Shown here piece by piece: positions 1-7,185 of a stretch of 64,000 bases of DNA (position 1 is its first letter; every line of letters starts with the position of its first letter). The notes beneath the pieces were generated by a model that worked only from the letters and a program-made list of their open reading frames with translations, made no database searches and was not told the DNA's origin. Source of the stretch: Meiothermus cerbereus_A (lineage in GTDB: Bacteria; Deinococcota; Deinococci; Deinococcales; Thermaceae); assembly GCF_051297115.1 (NCBI RefSeq), contig NZ_JBEVAL010000009.1, forward strand, positions 1 through 64,000, written 5' to 3'. Both the position numbers and the translations under genes were made by a program.

Positions 1-84
1 ATGCATAGCACCCCCTCTTTTTTCACATCCCTGGGGGCAAGGTCAAGTAGCACACGAAGGGATTATTTGATCGGGTTTATATAA

Positions 85-112
85 CCCCGCCAGCCCTGGG
101 CCTTGTGCGGGG
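85..112 (-). terminator. Hairpin downstream of the NlpC/P60 gene, possible terminator
   Basis: CCCCGC at 85-90 can pair with GCGGGG at 107-112, 28 bp past the stop codon of the reverse-strand NlpC/P60 gene. Read on the reverse strand, the stem is followed by an AT-rich stretch (TTATATAAA) but not a clean U-run, so it may be a weak terminator. I see no gene in positions 1-140. Confidence 0.35.
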
Positions 113-140
113 TAAACCCCACCTGAGAGCCCAGATGCCC

Positions 141-1079
141 TCAGGGCTGCTGGGCCGACAAGGCCTCCACCCGTTTGGCCCCCCGGTAGACCCGCTTGTA
201 AAAAGGGCTGTCCAGGCTTTCGATCACCACCCGGCTGCCGTAGCTGTTGGCGTGGGCAAACACGCCGCGGCCCAGGTAGATGCCCACGTGGTCAATCTGG
301 CGGCCCCCAAAGCTAAAAAACACCAGGTCGCCCTGACGCATGGCCCCTTGTACGGTGCTGAAGGCGGCCCATTGCTCGCGGCTGGTGCGGGGCACCTTGA
401 TGCCCACCTCGGCAAAGACCTGCTGCACAAAGGCCGAACAATCCACCGCGCGGTCGGAGCTGGCCCCAAACACATAGGGCAGGCCCAGGTATTTGAGCAC
501 CACCAGAATCAGGGGGTGGGTGGGGTCGTAGTCGGTGTCGAGGGGTTGGCTGGGGGGCGGGCTGGGCTGGGGCTGCGGCGCAGGTTCAGGGGCCGGCTGG
601 GGTGGGGTGGGATTGGGCAAGGGGGTTGGGTTGGTCAGGCCGGCGGAGACGCCTCCTGGTGGATTCGGGTTAGGGGTAGGCGCTGGGTTGCTGGGTGAAA
701 CCACCCGTACTTGAGGAATCCGCAGCACCTGACCGAGCGAAAGCGTGGTGCCCTCGAGGTTGTTTTCTTGCTGGATGGCCTGCACCGTGGAGCCATAGCG
801 CCGGGCAATAGAAAAAAGTGTATCGCCCCGCTGAACAGTGTGCTGTACCGTCTGGGTTGGCAGCTGAAGCACCTGGCCCACGTTCAGGGTAGCGTCGCTC
901 AGGTTGTTGAGCCGCATCAGAATTTCCACGGTGGTATCGTGGCGTTTGGCAATGGAGAACAGGGTGTCGCCGCGCTGCACCGTATAGGTGGGGCCAGCCT
1001 GGGCCAGCACCAGGGCAACCAGCCAGGGCAACACAGCAATTATACGCATACCAAACGTAAGTATACGCCGAAATTTCAT
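141..1079 (-). CDS. Secreted LysM-LysM-NlpC/P60 peptidoglycan endopeptidase
   Basis: This is a 312-residue cell-wall hydrolase. Residues 1 to about 28 form a signal peptide ending in LVLAQA. Two LysM modules follow (about 32-73 and 79-121), each with the YTVQRGDTLFSIA type start, and they should bind glycan. A Pro-rich linker leads to a C-terminal NlpC/P60 domain. The likely catalytic triad is visible as the Cys in VDCSAF, the His in DHVGIY and the His in FAHANS. The family cleaves D-glutamyl-diamino acid bonds in peptide stems. I chose the ATG at 1079 because it starts right at the signal peptide. An in-frame ATG at 1094 and a longer upstream extension are less likely. The gene has a structured leader upstream. 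Confidence 0.9.
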   Translation of the reverse strand: MKFRRILTFGMRIIAVLPWLVALVLAQAGPTYTVQRGDTLFSIAKRHDTTVEILMRLNNLSDATLNVGQVLQLPTQTVQHTVQRGDTLFSIARRYGSTVQAIQQENNLEGTTLSLGQVLRIPQVRVVSPSNPAPTPNPNPPGGVSAGLTNPTPLPNPTPPQPAPEPAPQPQPSPPPSQPLDTDYDPTHPLILVVLKYLGLPYVFGASSDRAVDCSAFVQQVFAEVGIKVPRTSREQWAAFSTVQGAMRQGDLVFFSFGGRQIDHVGIYLGRGVFAHANSYGSRVVIESLDSPFYKRVYRGAKRVEALSAQQP

Positions 1080-1100
1080 TATTTTGCTTTCCATGAAAGG

Positions 1101-1210
1101 TTCCGCACATGCGCTGCGGGCTAAAGCCGTCGGAGCCACAGTCGGCGGTGCCTGAGCATCCGCCTGGCAGCCACACACAGGATGTCGCTGTGTGTGGGGT
1201 GCACGGCTCC
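1101..1210 (-). ncRNA. Structured 5' leader RNA, candidate riboswitch of unknown class
   Basis: The leader of the LysM-NlpC/P60 gene can fold into a multibranch structure. GGAGCC at 1132-1137 pairs with GGCTCC at 1205-1210 and encloses two arms. One is a perfect 10-bp hairpin, CCACACACAG (1171-1180) with CTGTGTGTGG (1188-1197). The other is GGCGG (1144-1148) with CCGCC (1160-1164), topped by TGC/GCA. Closer to the start codon there are two more small hairpins, GGC-TAAA-GCC (1119-1128) and CCGCA/TGCGG (1103-1118). Genes of this enzyme family are often controlled by c-di-AMP or other riboswitches, but I do not find the c-di-AMP or c-di-GMP consensus blocks, so the ligand is unknown. Confidence 0.45.
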
Positions 1211-1371
1211 AGCAAATTTTTTAGCCACACCTCGCCGCCCCAATCATGAAATGGGTGATAGGGTTCCCAATTTCGGTTATAGCAGAGCCACCGTAGCCCC
1301 TCACCTTGGCTGCGTAGCGTAGGAAACGGAGCCAGGCAGCCTTGGCTTCAAAAGCCCAAAAGGAGGTTTGT

Positions 1372-2616
1372 ATGTCCAGAAGCCGTTTAGCCATTATCAG
1401 TTTTGTGTTGGCTACATTTTTTGGGGTATTTGCAAGCGCCCAGACCCAGTTTCGGGATATTCCGGCTGGACACTGGGCCCACCAGGCCGTGGAGTTTGCG
1501 GTGCAGTGCGGCCTGATCGAGGGTTTCCCCGATGGCACCTTCCGGGGCAACCAGAACCTGACCCGCTACCAGGCCGCCCTGATTTTCTTCCGGCTCTACC
1601 AGACCAACCGCCTCGAGAACACCCGCCCTGAGTGCCGTCTGGCAGTTGAGCGGGGCGCACAGGAGGTAGCGCCCGAGCTTCAGCAGCTCCAGCAGCGCTT
1701 TGCTGCCCTCGAGCGCACCAACCAGGATCAGGCCGGTAGGCTGGCCGCGCTCGAGGCCGAGGTCAAGCAGGCCATCGAGACCAGCAAGCGCGTAGCCGCC
1801 CTGCAGGAGCGCCTGGCGGCCCTCGAGCAGCAGGTTCAGCGCCTGAGCCAGGCCCCGGCCCAACCCGCCCAACCGGCGGATCCCACCCCAGCCGAACTCC
1901 AGGCCCGTATTGCGGCCCTGGAGCAGCAGCTTCAGCGCTTGAGTCAGGCCCCTGCCGCCCCCACCGCCGCGCAGGATGCGGTGGCCCTCGAGCGCCGCAT
2001 CGCCACTTTGGAAGAAGAGATTCGCAACCGTCCCGATGCCGCCCGCGTCGCCGCCCTGGAAGAGCAGGTGCGCGGCCTGAGCAACCAGGTCACCACCCTG
2101 CAAGGCCAGGTCAACGAGCTGCGCCAGCAGGCCCAACAGCCCGCCCCGCCCCCCCAGCCGCAGCCGGAAACGCGACCCGCAACCCCGGCTGCACCGGCCA
2201 CCCCTCCGACCCGCAACCTCTACTTTGGCGCGGGCGTTGCGCTCGGCATCATCCCTCAGCCGAGCGGTGGTATCTTCGACAGCAGCAACCTGAACGTCAG
2301 CGGAATGGTGGGCGTACGCGATGTGTTCCTGGGCTTTGGCCTGCGGGCCGGCCTGGACTACAACCTCAGCACCAGTGCCCTGGGCCTCGAGGCCTACCTG
2401 ATGCGCCACTTCGGCAGCGGGCTGATTAGCCCCTATGTGGGCGTGGGTGCCCGCTTCCTGCCGGCCCTGGCCAACCCCATCTACGGCAGCGCCGCGGTGG
2501 GGCTCGACCTCAACCTGTTTGGCCCCCTGGGCCTCTTCGTGGAAGGCAACCCCCGCTTCGAGAGCGGCGGCAACTTTGGCCTGGGAGCGCGGGCAGGCTT
2601 TAAACTGAACTTCTGA
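1372..2616 (+). CDS. SLH-domain, coiled-coil outer-membrane beta-barrel protein
   Basis: This 414-residue protein has a signal peptide (to ASAQ), then one S-layer homology domain (about residues 22-75: FRDIPAGHWAHQAVEF... GLIEGFPDGTF), a long coiled coil with repeated AALE/RLSQ heptads (about 100-255), a Pro/Ala hinge and a C-terminal glycine- and aromatic-rich barrel (about 285-414) ending in Phe. This is the architecture of Deinococcus-Thermus outer-membrane proteins that bind the secondary cell-wall polymer through SLH and span the outer membrane. The start is fixed by an AAAGGAGG ribosome binding site at about 1359. A strong terminator follows. It is probably abundant. Confidence 0.85.
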   Translation: MSRSRLAIISFVLATFFGVFASAQTQFRDIPAGHWAHQAVEFAVQCGLIEGFPDGTFRGNQNLTRYQAALIFFRLYQTNRLENTRPECRLAVERGAQEVAPELQQLQQRFAALERTNQDQAGRLAALEAEVKQAIETSKRVAALQERLAALEQQVQRLSQAPAQPAQPADPTPAELQARIAALEQQLQRLSQAPAAPTAAQDAVALERRIATLEEEIRNRPDAARVAALEEQVRGLSNQVTTLQGQVNELRQQAQQPAPPPQPQPETRPATPAAPATPPTRNLYFGAGVALGIIPQPSGGIFDSSNLNVSGMVGVRDVFLGFGLRAGLDYNLSTSALGLEAYLMRHFGSGLISPYVGVGARFLPALANPIYGSAAVGLDLNLFGPLGLFVEGNPRFESGGNFGLGARAGFKLNF

Positions 2617-2632
2617 TCGCGATTTTCCTGAG

Positions 2633-2669
2633 AAAAAGAGCCCTCTTCTGGGGGCTCTTTCTTTTTTTG
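2633..2669 (+). terminator. Intrinsic terminator after the SLH porin-like gene
   Basis: AAAGAGCCC (2635-2643) pairs with GGGGCTCTTT (2651-2660), followed by CTTTTTTT. This is a textbook intrinsic terminator 20 bp past the stop codon. Confidence 0.85.
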
Positions 2670-2784
2670 CACCACAGTAGATGCCCGACTCATTTGCTAT
2701 TACAAAAATATGATAAATATATTATGTGATGTACATAACACTGAGCCGGATCAGTGAGCACAGTCCCCCATCCCGGAGGCTCGT

Positions 2785-4011
2785 ATGGGCATCAACTACC
2801 TGTTCCTGGACATGAATTCCTACTTTGCCTCGGTGGAGCAACAGCTCCGGCCCGAGCTGCGCGGCAAGCCCGTGGCGGTGGTGCCCATGCTGGCCGAGAC
2901 CACCTGCTGCATCGCCGCCAGCTACGAGGCCAGGCGCTACGGCATCAAGACCGGGACGCGGGTACAGGACGCCCGGCTGTTGTGCCCCAGGCTCGAGCTG
3001 GTCGAGGCCCGCCCCAAGGAGTACATCCGCATTCATCACCAGATCCTGCAGGCGGTCGACAGCGTACTGCCGGTGGAGGCGGTGCTCTCGATTGACGAGA
3101 TGGTCTGCAAGCTGATGGGCCGGGAAAAAGAGCCTGCCCACGCCCGGAAGCTGGGCGAGCAGGTCAAGCGGGCCATCTACCGGCAGGTGGGGGTGGAGCT
3201 GCGCTGTTCGGTGGGCCTGGGGCCCAACCGCTTCCTGGCTAAAGTGGCCGCCGAGATGCACAAACCCGACGGCCTGACCCTGCTGCAGCTCTCCGACCTG
3301 CCCCACCGGCTCTATTCGCTGCACCTGCGCGACCTGCCGGGCATTGGCCCCAACATGGAGCAGCGCCTGTTCAAGCACGGTGTAACCAGCGTGGAGCAGC
3401 TCTACCGGCTTTCTGTGCAGCAGCTGGCGCAGGTCTGGGGCAGTCAGATTCACGGCTTTAGCTGGTGGCATCGCCTGCGCGGGGCCGACCTGCCCGAAGC
3501 CCCTACCCGGCGGCGCAGCCTGAGCCACTCGCACGTGCTGCCCCCGGTATTTCGTAGCGAGGCCGGGGCCCGCGCGGTGCTGACCCGGTTGGTGCATCGT
3601 GCGGCTGCCCGCCTGCGGCACGAAGGGTACTGGGCGGGTTCTGTAGCCCTGTTTGTGCGCTTTCTGGATGGTGGCGAAAAACGCAGCTGGGAGGCCCATA
3701 GCCGCATCCAGCCCAGCCAGGACACCCTGAGTCTCCTGCGGGTTAGCTTGCAGCTCTGGCAGCAAAAACTCGAGGGCACCCCCTACAAGGTGGGTATTGC
3801 CCTGGGCCACCTGATTCCCGAGCTCGAGCTAAGCTGGCCGCTGTTTGAGTCGGAGCAAAAACTCCTGCGGCTGGCCCAGGCCATGGATCGGGCCAACGAA
3901 AAATATGGCCCCCAGGCCCTCTACTTTGCTGGCATGCACCGCACCGAGCAGAGCGCGGTGACGCGCATCGCCTTCAGCCGCATCCCCGACCTGGATCTGC
4001 CGGATGTTTAG
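2785..4011 (+). CDS. Y-family DNA polymerase (DinB/UmuC superfamily)
   Basis: This 408-residue protein is a translesion polymerase that copies damaged template. The catalytic carboxylates are visible: D9 in FLDMNSYFASVEQ, and D104-E105 in the SIDE motif. The next helix-hairpin-helix region (RDLPGIGPNMEQRLF) is typical of the thumb domain. The C-terminal half matches a little-finger domain in layout. It lacks an obvious C-terminal beta-clamp box, although the clamp gene dnaN is in this window. The start has a CGGAGG ribosome binding site. The AT-rich stretch just upstream (2700-2745) includes an ATGTACAT palindrome and could hold an SOS-type operator, but I cannot confirm a LexA box. UmuC-like and Pol IV-like assignments are both possible. 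Confidence 0.85.
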   Translation: MGINYLFLDMNSYFASVEQQLRPELRGKPVAVVPMLAETTCCIAASYEARRYGIKTGTRVQDARLLCPRLELVEARPKEYIRIHHQILQAVDSVLPVEAVLSIDEMVCKLMGREKEPAHARKLGEQVKRAIYRQVGVELRCSVGLGPNRFLAKVAAEMHKPDGLTLLQLSDLPHRLYSLHLRDLPGIGPNMEQRLFKHGVTSVEQLYRLSVQQLAQVWGSQIHGFSWWHRLRGADLPEAPTRRRSLSHSHVLPPVFRSEAGARAVLTRLVHRAAARLRHEGYWAGSVALFVRFLDGGEKRSWEAHSRIQPSQDTLSLLRVSLQLWQQKLEGTPYKVGIALGHLIPELELSWPLFESEQKLLRLAQAMDRANEKYGPQALYFAGMHRTEQSAVTRIAFSRIPDLDLPDV

Positions 4012-4077
4012 CATTCTGGCAGCCTGCTGCCCCTTCCCAGCTTTGCGCTTTGGGCTATGGGCCTTAAGCTAGAACCC

Positions 4078-5940
4078 GTGAGTGCGCTCTACCGCCAGGC
4101 CCGTCCCACCACCTTCGACGAGATGGTGGGGCAGGAGCATGTCAAAGAAGTGCTGATGAATGCACTCCGGCAGGGCAAGCTGGCGCAGGCCTATTTGTTT
4201 TCGGGACCCAGAGGGGTGGGCAAAACCAGCAGCGCCCGGCTGATTGCCCAGGCCGTCAACTGTAGCCAGGATCCCAAACCTTGCGGGGTTTGCGAGGGCT
4301 GTCGGCTGGTGCGGGAGGGGCGGCACCCCGATGTGCTGGAAATTGACGCCGCCTCCAACAACTCGGTGGAGGACGTGCGCGACCTGCGCGAGCGAATCTT
4401 GCTGGCCCCCATCCTGGGCAACCACAAGGTGGTGATTCTCGACGAGGCCCACATGATGTCCAAGAGTGCCTTCAACGCGCTGTTGAAGACCCTCGAGGAG
4501 CCTCCACCACACGTGATTTTCATCTTTGCCACCACCGAACCCGAGCGGATGCCCCCCACCATCCTCTCGCGCACCCAGCACTTTCGCTTTCGCCGGCTTT
4601 CCGAGAGCGAGATTGTGGAGAAGTTAGAGCGCATTCTGGCCGGGCTGGGCCGCGAGGCCGAGCCCCAGGCCCTGCAACTTGTGGCCCGGCTGGCCGACGG
4701 GGCCATGCGCGACGCCGAGAGCCTGCTCGACCGGCTGCTGACCCTCGAGGGCCCCCTCACCCTCAAGCAAACCGAAGACGCCCTGGGGCTGCCCCCCCAG
4801 GAAGCCCTGTTTGCTCTGGCCGAGGCCCTGGACAAAGGGCAGATCCGCCAGGCCTTGGAGCAGGCCCAGCAGCTTTATACCCAGGGGTTTGCCGCACGCA
4901 CCCTGGCCCAGGGGCTGCTGGAAGCCCTGCGGGCTGGCCTGTATGGCCGCATGGGGCTGGGACGATCCCCTTCGGGACAGGCTGACGCCTATGCGCCAGG
5001 GGGCCGGGGCCCTTACCTGAACCAGCCCGAGGAACGCCTGGTGGCTGCCATGACCGCGCTGGACGAGGCCCAGGAGCGCCTCCTGAAGCGCTCCGATGCC
5101 CTCTCGCTCGAGCTGGCCGTGTTGAGCGCCTTTCAGGCCCTGCACGCTGCCCCAGCAGCCCCGGCCACCCCAGCCAGCACCCCGACCATCCCCGACTTTG
5201 ACCCCAGACCCAGAAGGCCCGAGGGACGCCCACCCCGCCCCGTGGCGCGCGAAGAAGCGCCCGCATCCCCCAGCCCCACCCCGCAAAGCGTGGCCGACCT
5301 GGCCTCGGAGTGGCGGCGGGTCATGGGGGCGCTGAAGACCACCATCCGGGCTTTTGTGCGCGAGGCCGAGCCCCGCTTCGAAGAGGACAGGCTGGTTTTG
5401 TTGTTTGCGGAACAAAAAAGCTTCCACCACCAGGGCGCACAAAAGCATCTGAGCGATATCCAGAAGGCCGTGCAGGAGGTGCTGGGCATCCCGCAAGTTG
5501 AGCTCAGGCTGGGAGGGAAAAAAAAACTAGCGGATGAACCCGCAGCCCGGCCTCTTCCGCCCAGCCCAGCAGCGAGTCCCAACCCCAAGCCAGCGCCGAG
5601 TCCGGCCAGCACCCGGTCGTCCACGCCACCCGCACAGCCGCCCCAGTCCCCCAATCCTGAGCCCGTGCCAGCTCCAGCCGATGCACCCCAGGAGGCCCAT
5701 GAGCCCCCCGAACCGGAGCCCTGGAGCCCCGAAGCCTCGCCGTTTGATGCGCCCCCACCCGACGAGGTGCCAGAGGAGGCCGAGGCCAAGCCCGGTAGTG
5801 AGGCCAGCCTGCTGGAAGACCCCCGCTTCCAAAAGCTGGTACGGCTATTTGGTGGAAGGCTGCGCAAGTTTTATCCCGAGGCCCCGCGCGAGGCAGCCCT
5901 CGAGGCCACAGCTTCCGACCTCGAGGGGGAGGTCGACTAA
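4078..5940 (+). CDS. dnaX: DNA polymerase III gamma/tau subunit with programmed slippage site
   Basis: This is the clamp-loader ATPase of the replicase. The Walker A box SGPRGVGKTSSAR, a four-cysteine zinc module (CSQDPKPCGVCEGC), the Walker B sequence ILDEAH and the sensor region TTEPERMPPTILSRTQHF are all present. A Pro-rich linker leads to the tau-specific C-terminal domain. I chose the GTG at 4078 because MSALYRQARP matches the N-terminus of Thermus DnaX. An ATG at 4057 would add seven residues. A run of nine A at 5518-5526 (codons KKK) sits in the linker. A shift in either direction meets a stop within five codons, so a shorter gamma protein should be made. It lies 66 bp after the polymerase gene and may be transcribed separately. 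Confidence 0.93.
   Translation: MSALYRQARPTTFDEMVGQEHVKEVLMNALRQGKLAQAYLFSGPRGVGKTSSARLIAQAVNCSQDPKPCGVCEGCRLVREGRHPDVLEIDAASNNSVEDVRDLRERILLAPILGNHKVVILDEAHMMSKSAFNALLKTLEEPPPHVIFIFATTEPERMPPTILSRTQHFRFRRLSESEIVEKLERILAGLGREAEPQALQLVARLADGAMRDAESLLDRLLTLEGPLTLKQTEDALGLPPQEALFALAEALDKGQIRQALEQAQQLYTQGFAARTLAQGLLEALRAGLYGRMGLGRSPSGQADAYAPGGRGPYLNQPEERLVAAMTALDEAQERLLKRSDALSLELAVLSAFQALHAAPAAPATPASTPTIPDFDPRPRRPEGRPPRPVAREEAPASPSPTPQSVADLASEWRRVMGALKTTIRAFVREAEPRFEEDRLVLLFAEQKSFHHQGAQKHLSDIQKAVQEVLGIPQVELRLGGKKKLADEPAARPLPPSPAASPNPKPAPSPASTRSSTPPAQPPQSPNPEPVPAPADAPQEAHEPPEPEPWSPEASPFDAPPPDEVPEEAEAKPGSEASLLEDPRFQKLVRLFGGRLRKFYPEAPREAALEATASDLEGEVD
5518..5526 (+). promoter_or_regulatory. Nine-adenine transcriptional slippage/frameshift site in dnaX
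   Basis: The sequence is GGG followed by nine A then CTAG. In the main frame it reads G-K-K-K-L. With one extra A the frame reads T-S-G then TGA. With one A missing it reads K-K-N then TAG. Thermus thermophilus dnaX is known to make its gamma subunit by polymerase slippage on a run of the same length. A GGGAGGG block touches the run, too close to act as a normal spaced Shine-Dalgarno stimulator. Confidence 0.8.
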
Positions 5941-6015
5941 AAGCGCCGCCGGGCAGCGGGCCGAAAATATCTGCAATCACCCACAGCCCCAGAAAACCGG
6001 ATAGACTGTGTTTAT

Positions 6016-6291
6016 ATGAACACCACCGACCTCAACGGTGAAACCCTGGATGGCATTCTCAAGCGCCTGCGCCGGATCGAAGGGCAGGTGCGGGGCTTAC
6101 AAAAAATGGTCGAGGAGGGCCGCCCCTGCGAGGAAGTGCTGACCCAGATGACCGCCACCAAGAAGGCCATGGAGTCGGCCTCTACCCTGATTCTGCAAGA
6201 ATTCCTGACCCTCTGCGCCACCGATATCGCCAGGGGCGACAGCCAAAAACCCGCGCAGATTGCCGCGATGCTGCGTAAGTTTGCCGGGTAG
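6016..6291 (+). CDS. CsoR/CstR-family (DUF156) transcriptional repressor
   Basis: This 91-residue all-helical repressor carries the family signature LKRLRRIEGQVRGLQKM at residues 15-31. Cu-sensing CsoR uses Cys, His (25 residues later) and Cys (29 residues later). Here C38 and C67 keep the 29-residue spacing, but the His position (63) is Phe. A Cys pair without the His is the pattern of CstR-type persulfide sensors, so it may sense reactive sulfur and not copper. It lies 75 bp after dnaX in the same direction and overlaps nothing. No sulfur or copper gene adjoins it, so the target is not visible. The start is the ATG after TGTTTAT, with no clear ribosome binding site. Confidence 0.85.
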   Translation: MNTTDLNGETLDGILKRLRRIEGQVRGLQKMVEEGRPCEEVLTQMTATKKAMESASTLILQEFLTLCATDIARGDSQKPAQIAAMLRKFAG

Positions 6292-6294
6292 GCC

Positions 6295-6972
6295 CTAGGG
6301 CCTGAACAAGATCGAGTCGGCAACCTTCAAACAGGCCTCTTCGACCTGCTGGGCCAGCAACACACGCGTGGCCTGGGAGGCTGCCACGCGGTCAAGGGCG
6401 TTGCGCCAGACCCGGTCGCGCCAGCCCGTAATCAGGCGCGAAACCAGCCACTCGTCCAGCGAACCCATCAGCCGGTCCACCGTATCCATCTTGGGGTCGT
6501 AGCGTTCGATGACCTGATCCTGTACCGCGTCTATGGTCTGGGCAATAATCACGTTCACCTTGCAGTGGTCAGCGTAGCGCATCTGGCGCTGCCCTGGGCT
6601 CAAGAAGGCCCATTCGTCTTGCAGCAAGTCGCTTACGGCAAATACCAGGTCGTAATTGATATGAGCGTTAACCCCCAGCAGCAGTTTCTGCAAGGCTTTC
6701 AGGTTGGGGCTCTGGCCACCGTCGTGGGCAATCTGCCAGACCGCTGGGGCGGTGAGCGGGTTTTGTTCGTAGGCCTCGAGCGCCTCAAAGTAGTAATCGG
6801 CGAAGTGGTGGAGCAGCCGGTTCACCCAGCCTGGGTCTTGAAACGCACCCTCGTCAAGCGCAACCAGCATGTTCTGGGTCATCATGGAATAACAACCAAG
6901 AAACACCGCCCGGTGGTCGTGGGCCTCTTCCCAACGGCGAACCTGCGCCTGCATACGCTCAACAACCGACAT
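6295..6972 (-). CDS. DUF5995 family protein
   Basis: This 225-residue soluble helical protein has the DUF5995 hallmarks, including FADYYFEAL and the conserved LLGVNAHINYDLVFAV block in the middle, which carries His/Asn/Asp residues that could bind a ligand. Function is unknown for the family. It is convergent with the CsoR-family gene, with only 3 bp between the stop codons. No signal peptide or membrane segment is seen. The gene upstream on the same strand, if real, is a tiny Cys-rich reading frame. Confidence 0.75.
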   Translation of the reverse strand: MSVVERMQAQVRRWEEAHDHRAVFLGCYSMMTQNMLVALDEGAFQDPGWVNRLLHHFADYYFEALEAYEQNPLTAPAVWQIAHDGGQSPNLKALQKLLLGVNAHINYDLVFAVSDLLQDEWAFLSPGQRQMRYADHCKVNVIIAQTIDAVQDQVIERYDPKMDTVDRLMGSLDEWLVSRLITGWRDRVWRNALDRVAASQATRVLLAQQVEEACLKVADSILFRP

Positions 6973-6998
6973 GCTGAATCCCCTGCTGGAATTTAGGT

Positions 6999-7157
6999 TA
7001 CACGAGTCCCCGAATCTGGGCCACCGCCCACTGCGCCTCGAGGCAGCACCCCCGCCCCCGGCAAGCCCCGATGGGCGGTGCGTTCTCCTGGATGTCGGCC
7101 ATATACTTGGTAAAGCAAAGGGGCTGACCTGTGGAGATAGCCCTGGTGCCAGATTTC
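6999..7157 (-). CDS. Possible small Cys-rich protein, low confidence
   Basis: A short reverse-strand reading frame ends in an unusual Cys-rich tail, GACRGRGCCLEAQWAVAQIRGLV, preceded by CFTKYMADIQENAPP. The composition does not look like a random frame and it lies just upstream of the DUF5995 gene in the same direction. The only start giving the full stretch is a TTG near 7157. An ATG gives about 34 residues. No convincing ribosome binding site is seen. It could be a real small metal-binding protein or chance. Confidence 0.25.
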
Positions 7158-7185
7158 AACCAAGTCCTTGTCTCACCCCGCTGGC

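Noticed and set aside
1080..1210. c-di-AMP or c-di-GMP riboswitch
   Set aside because: The leader is structured, but the conserved blocks of these classes are not found by eye; reported only as unclassified.
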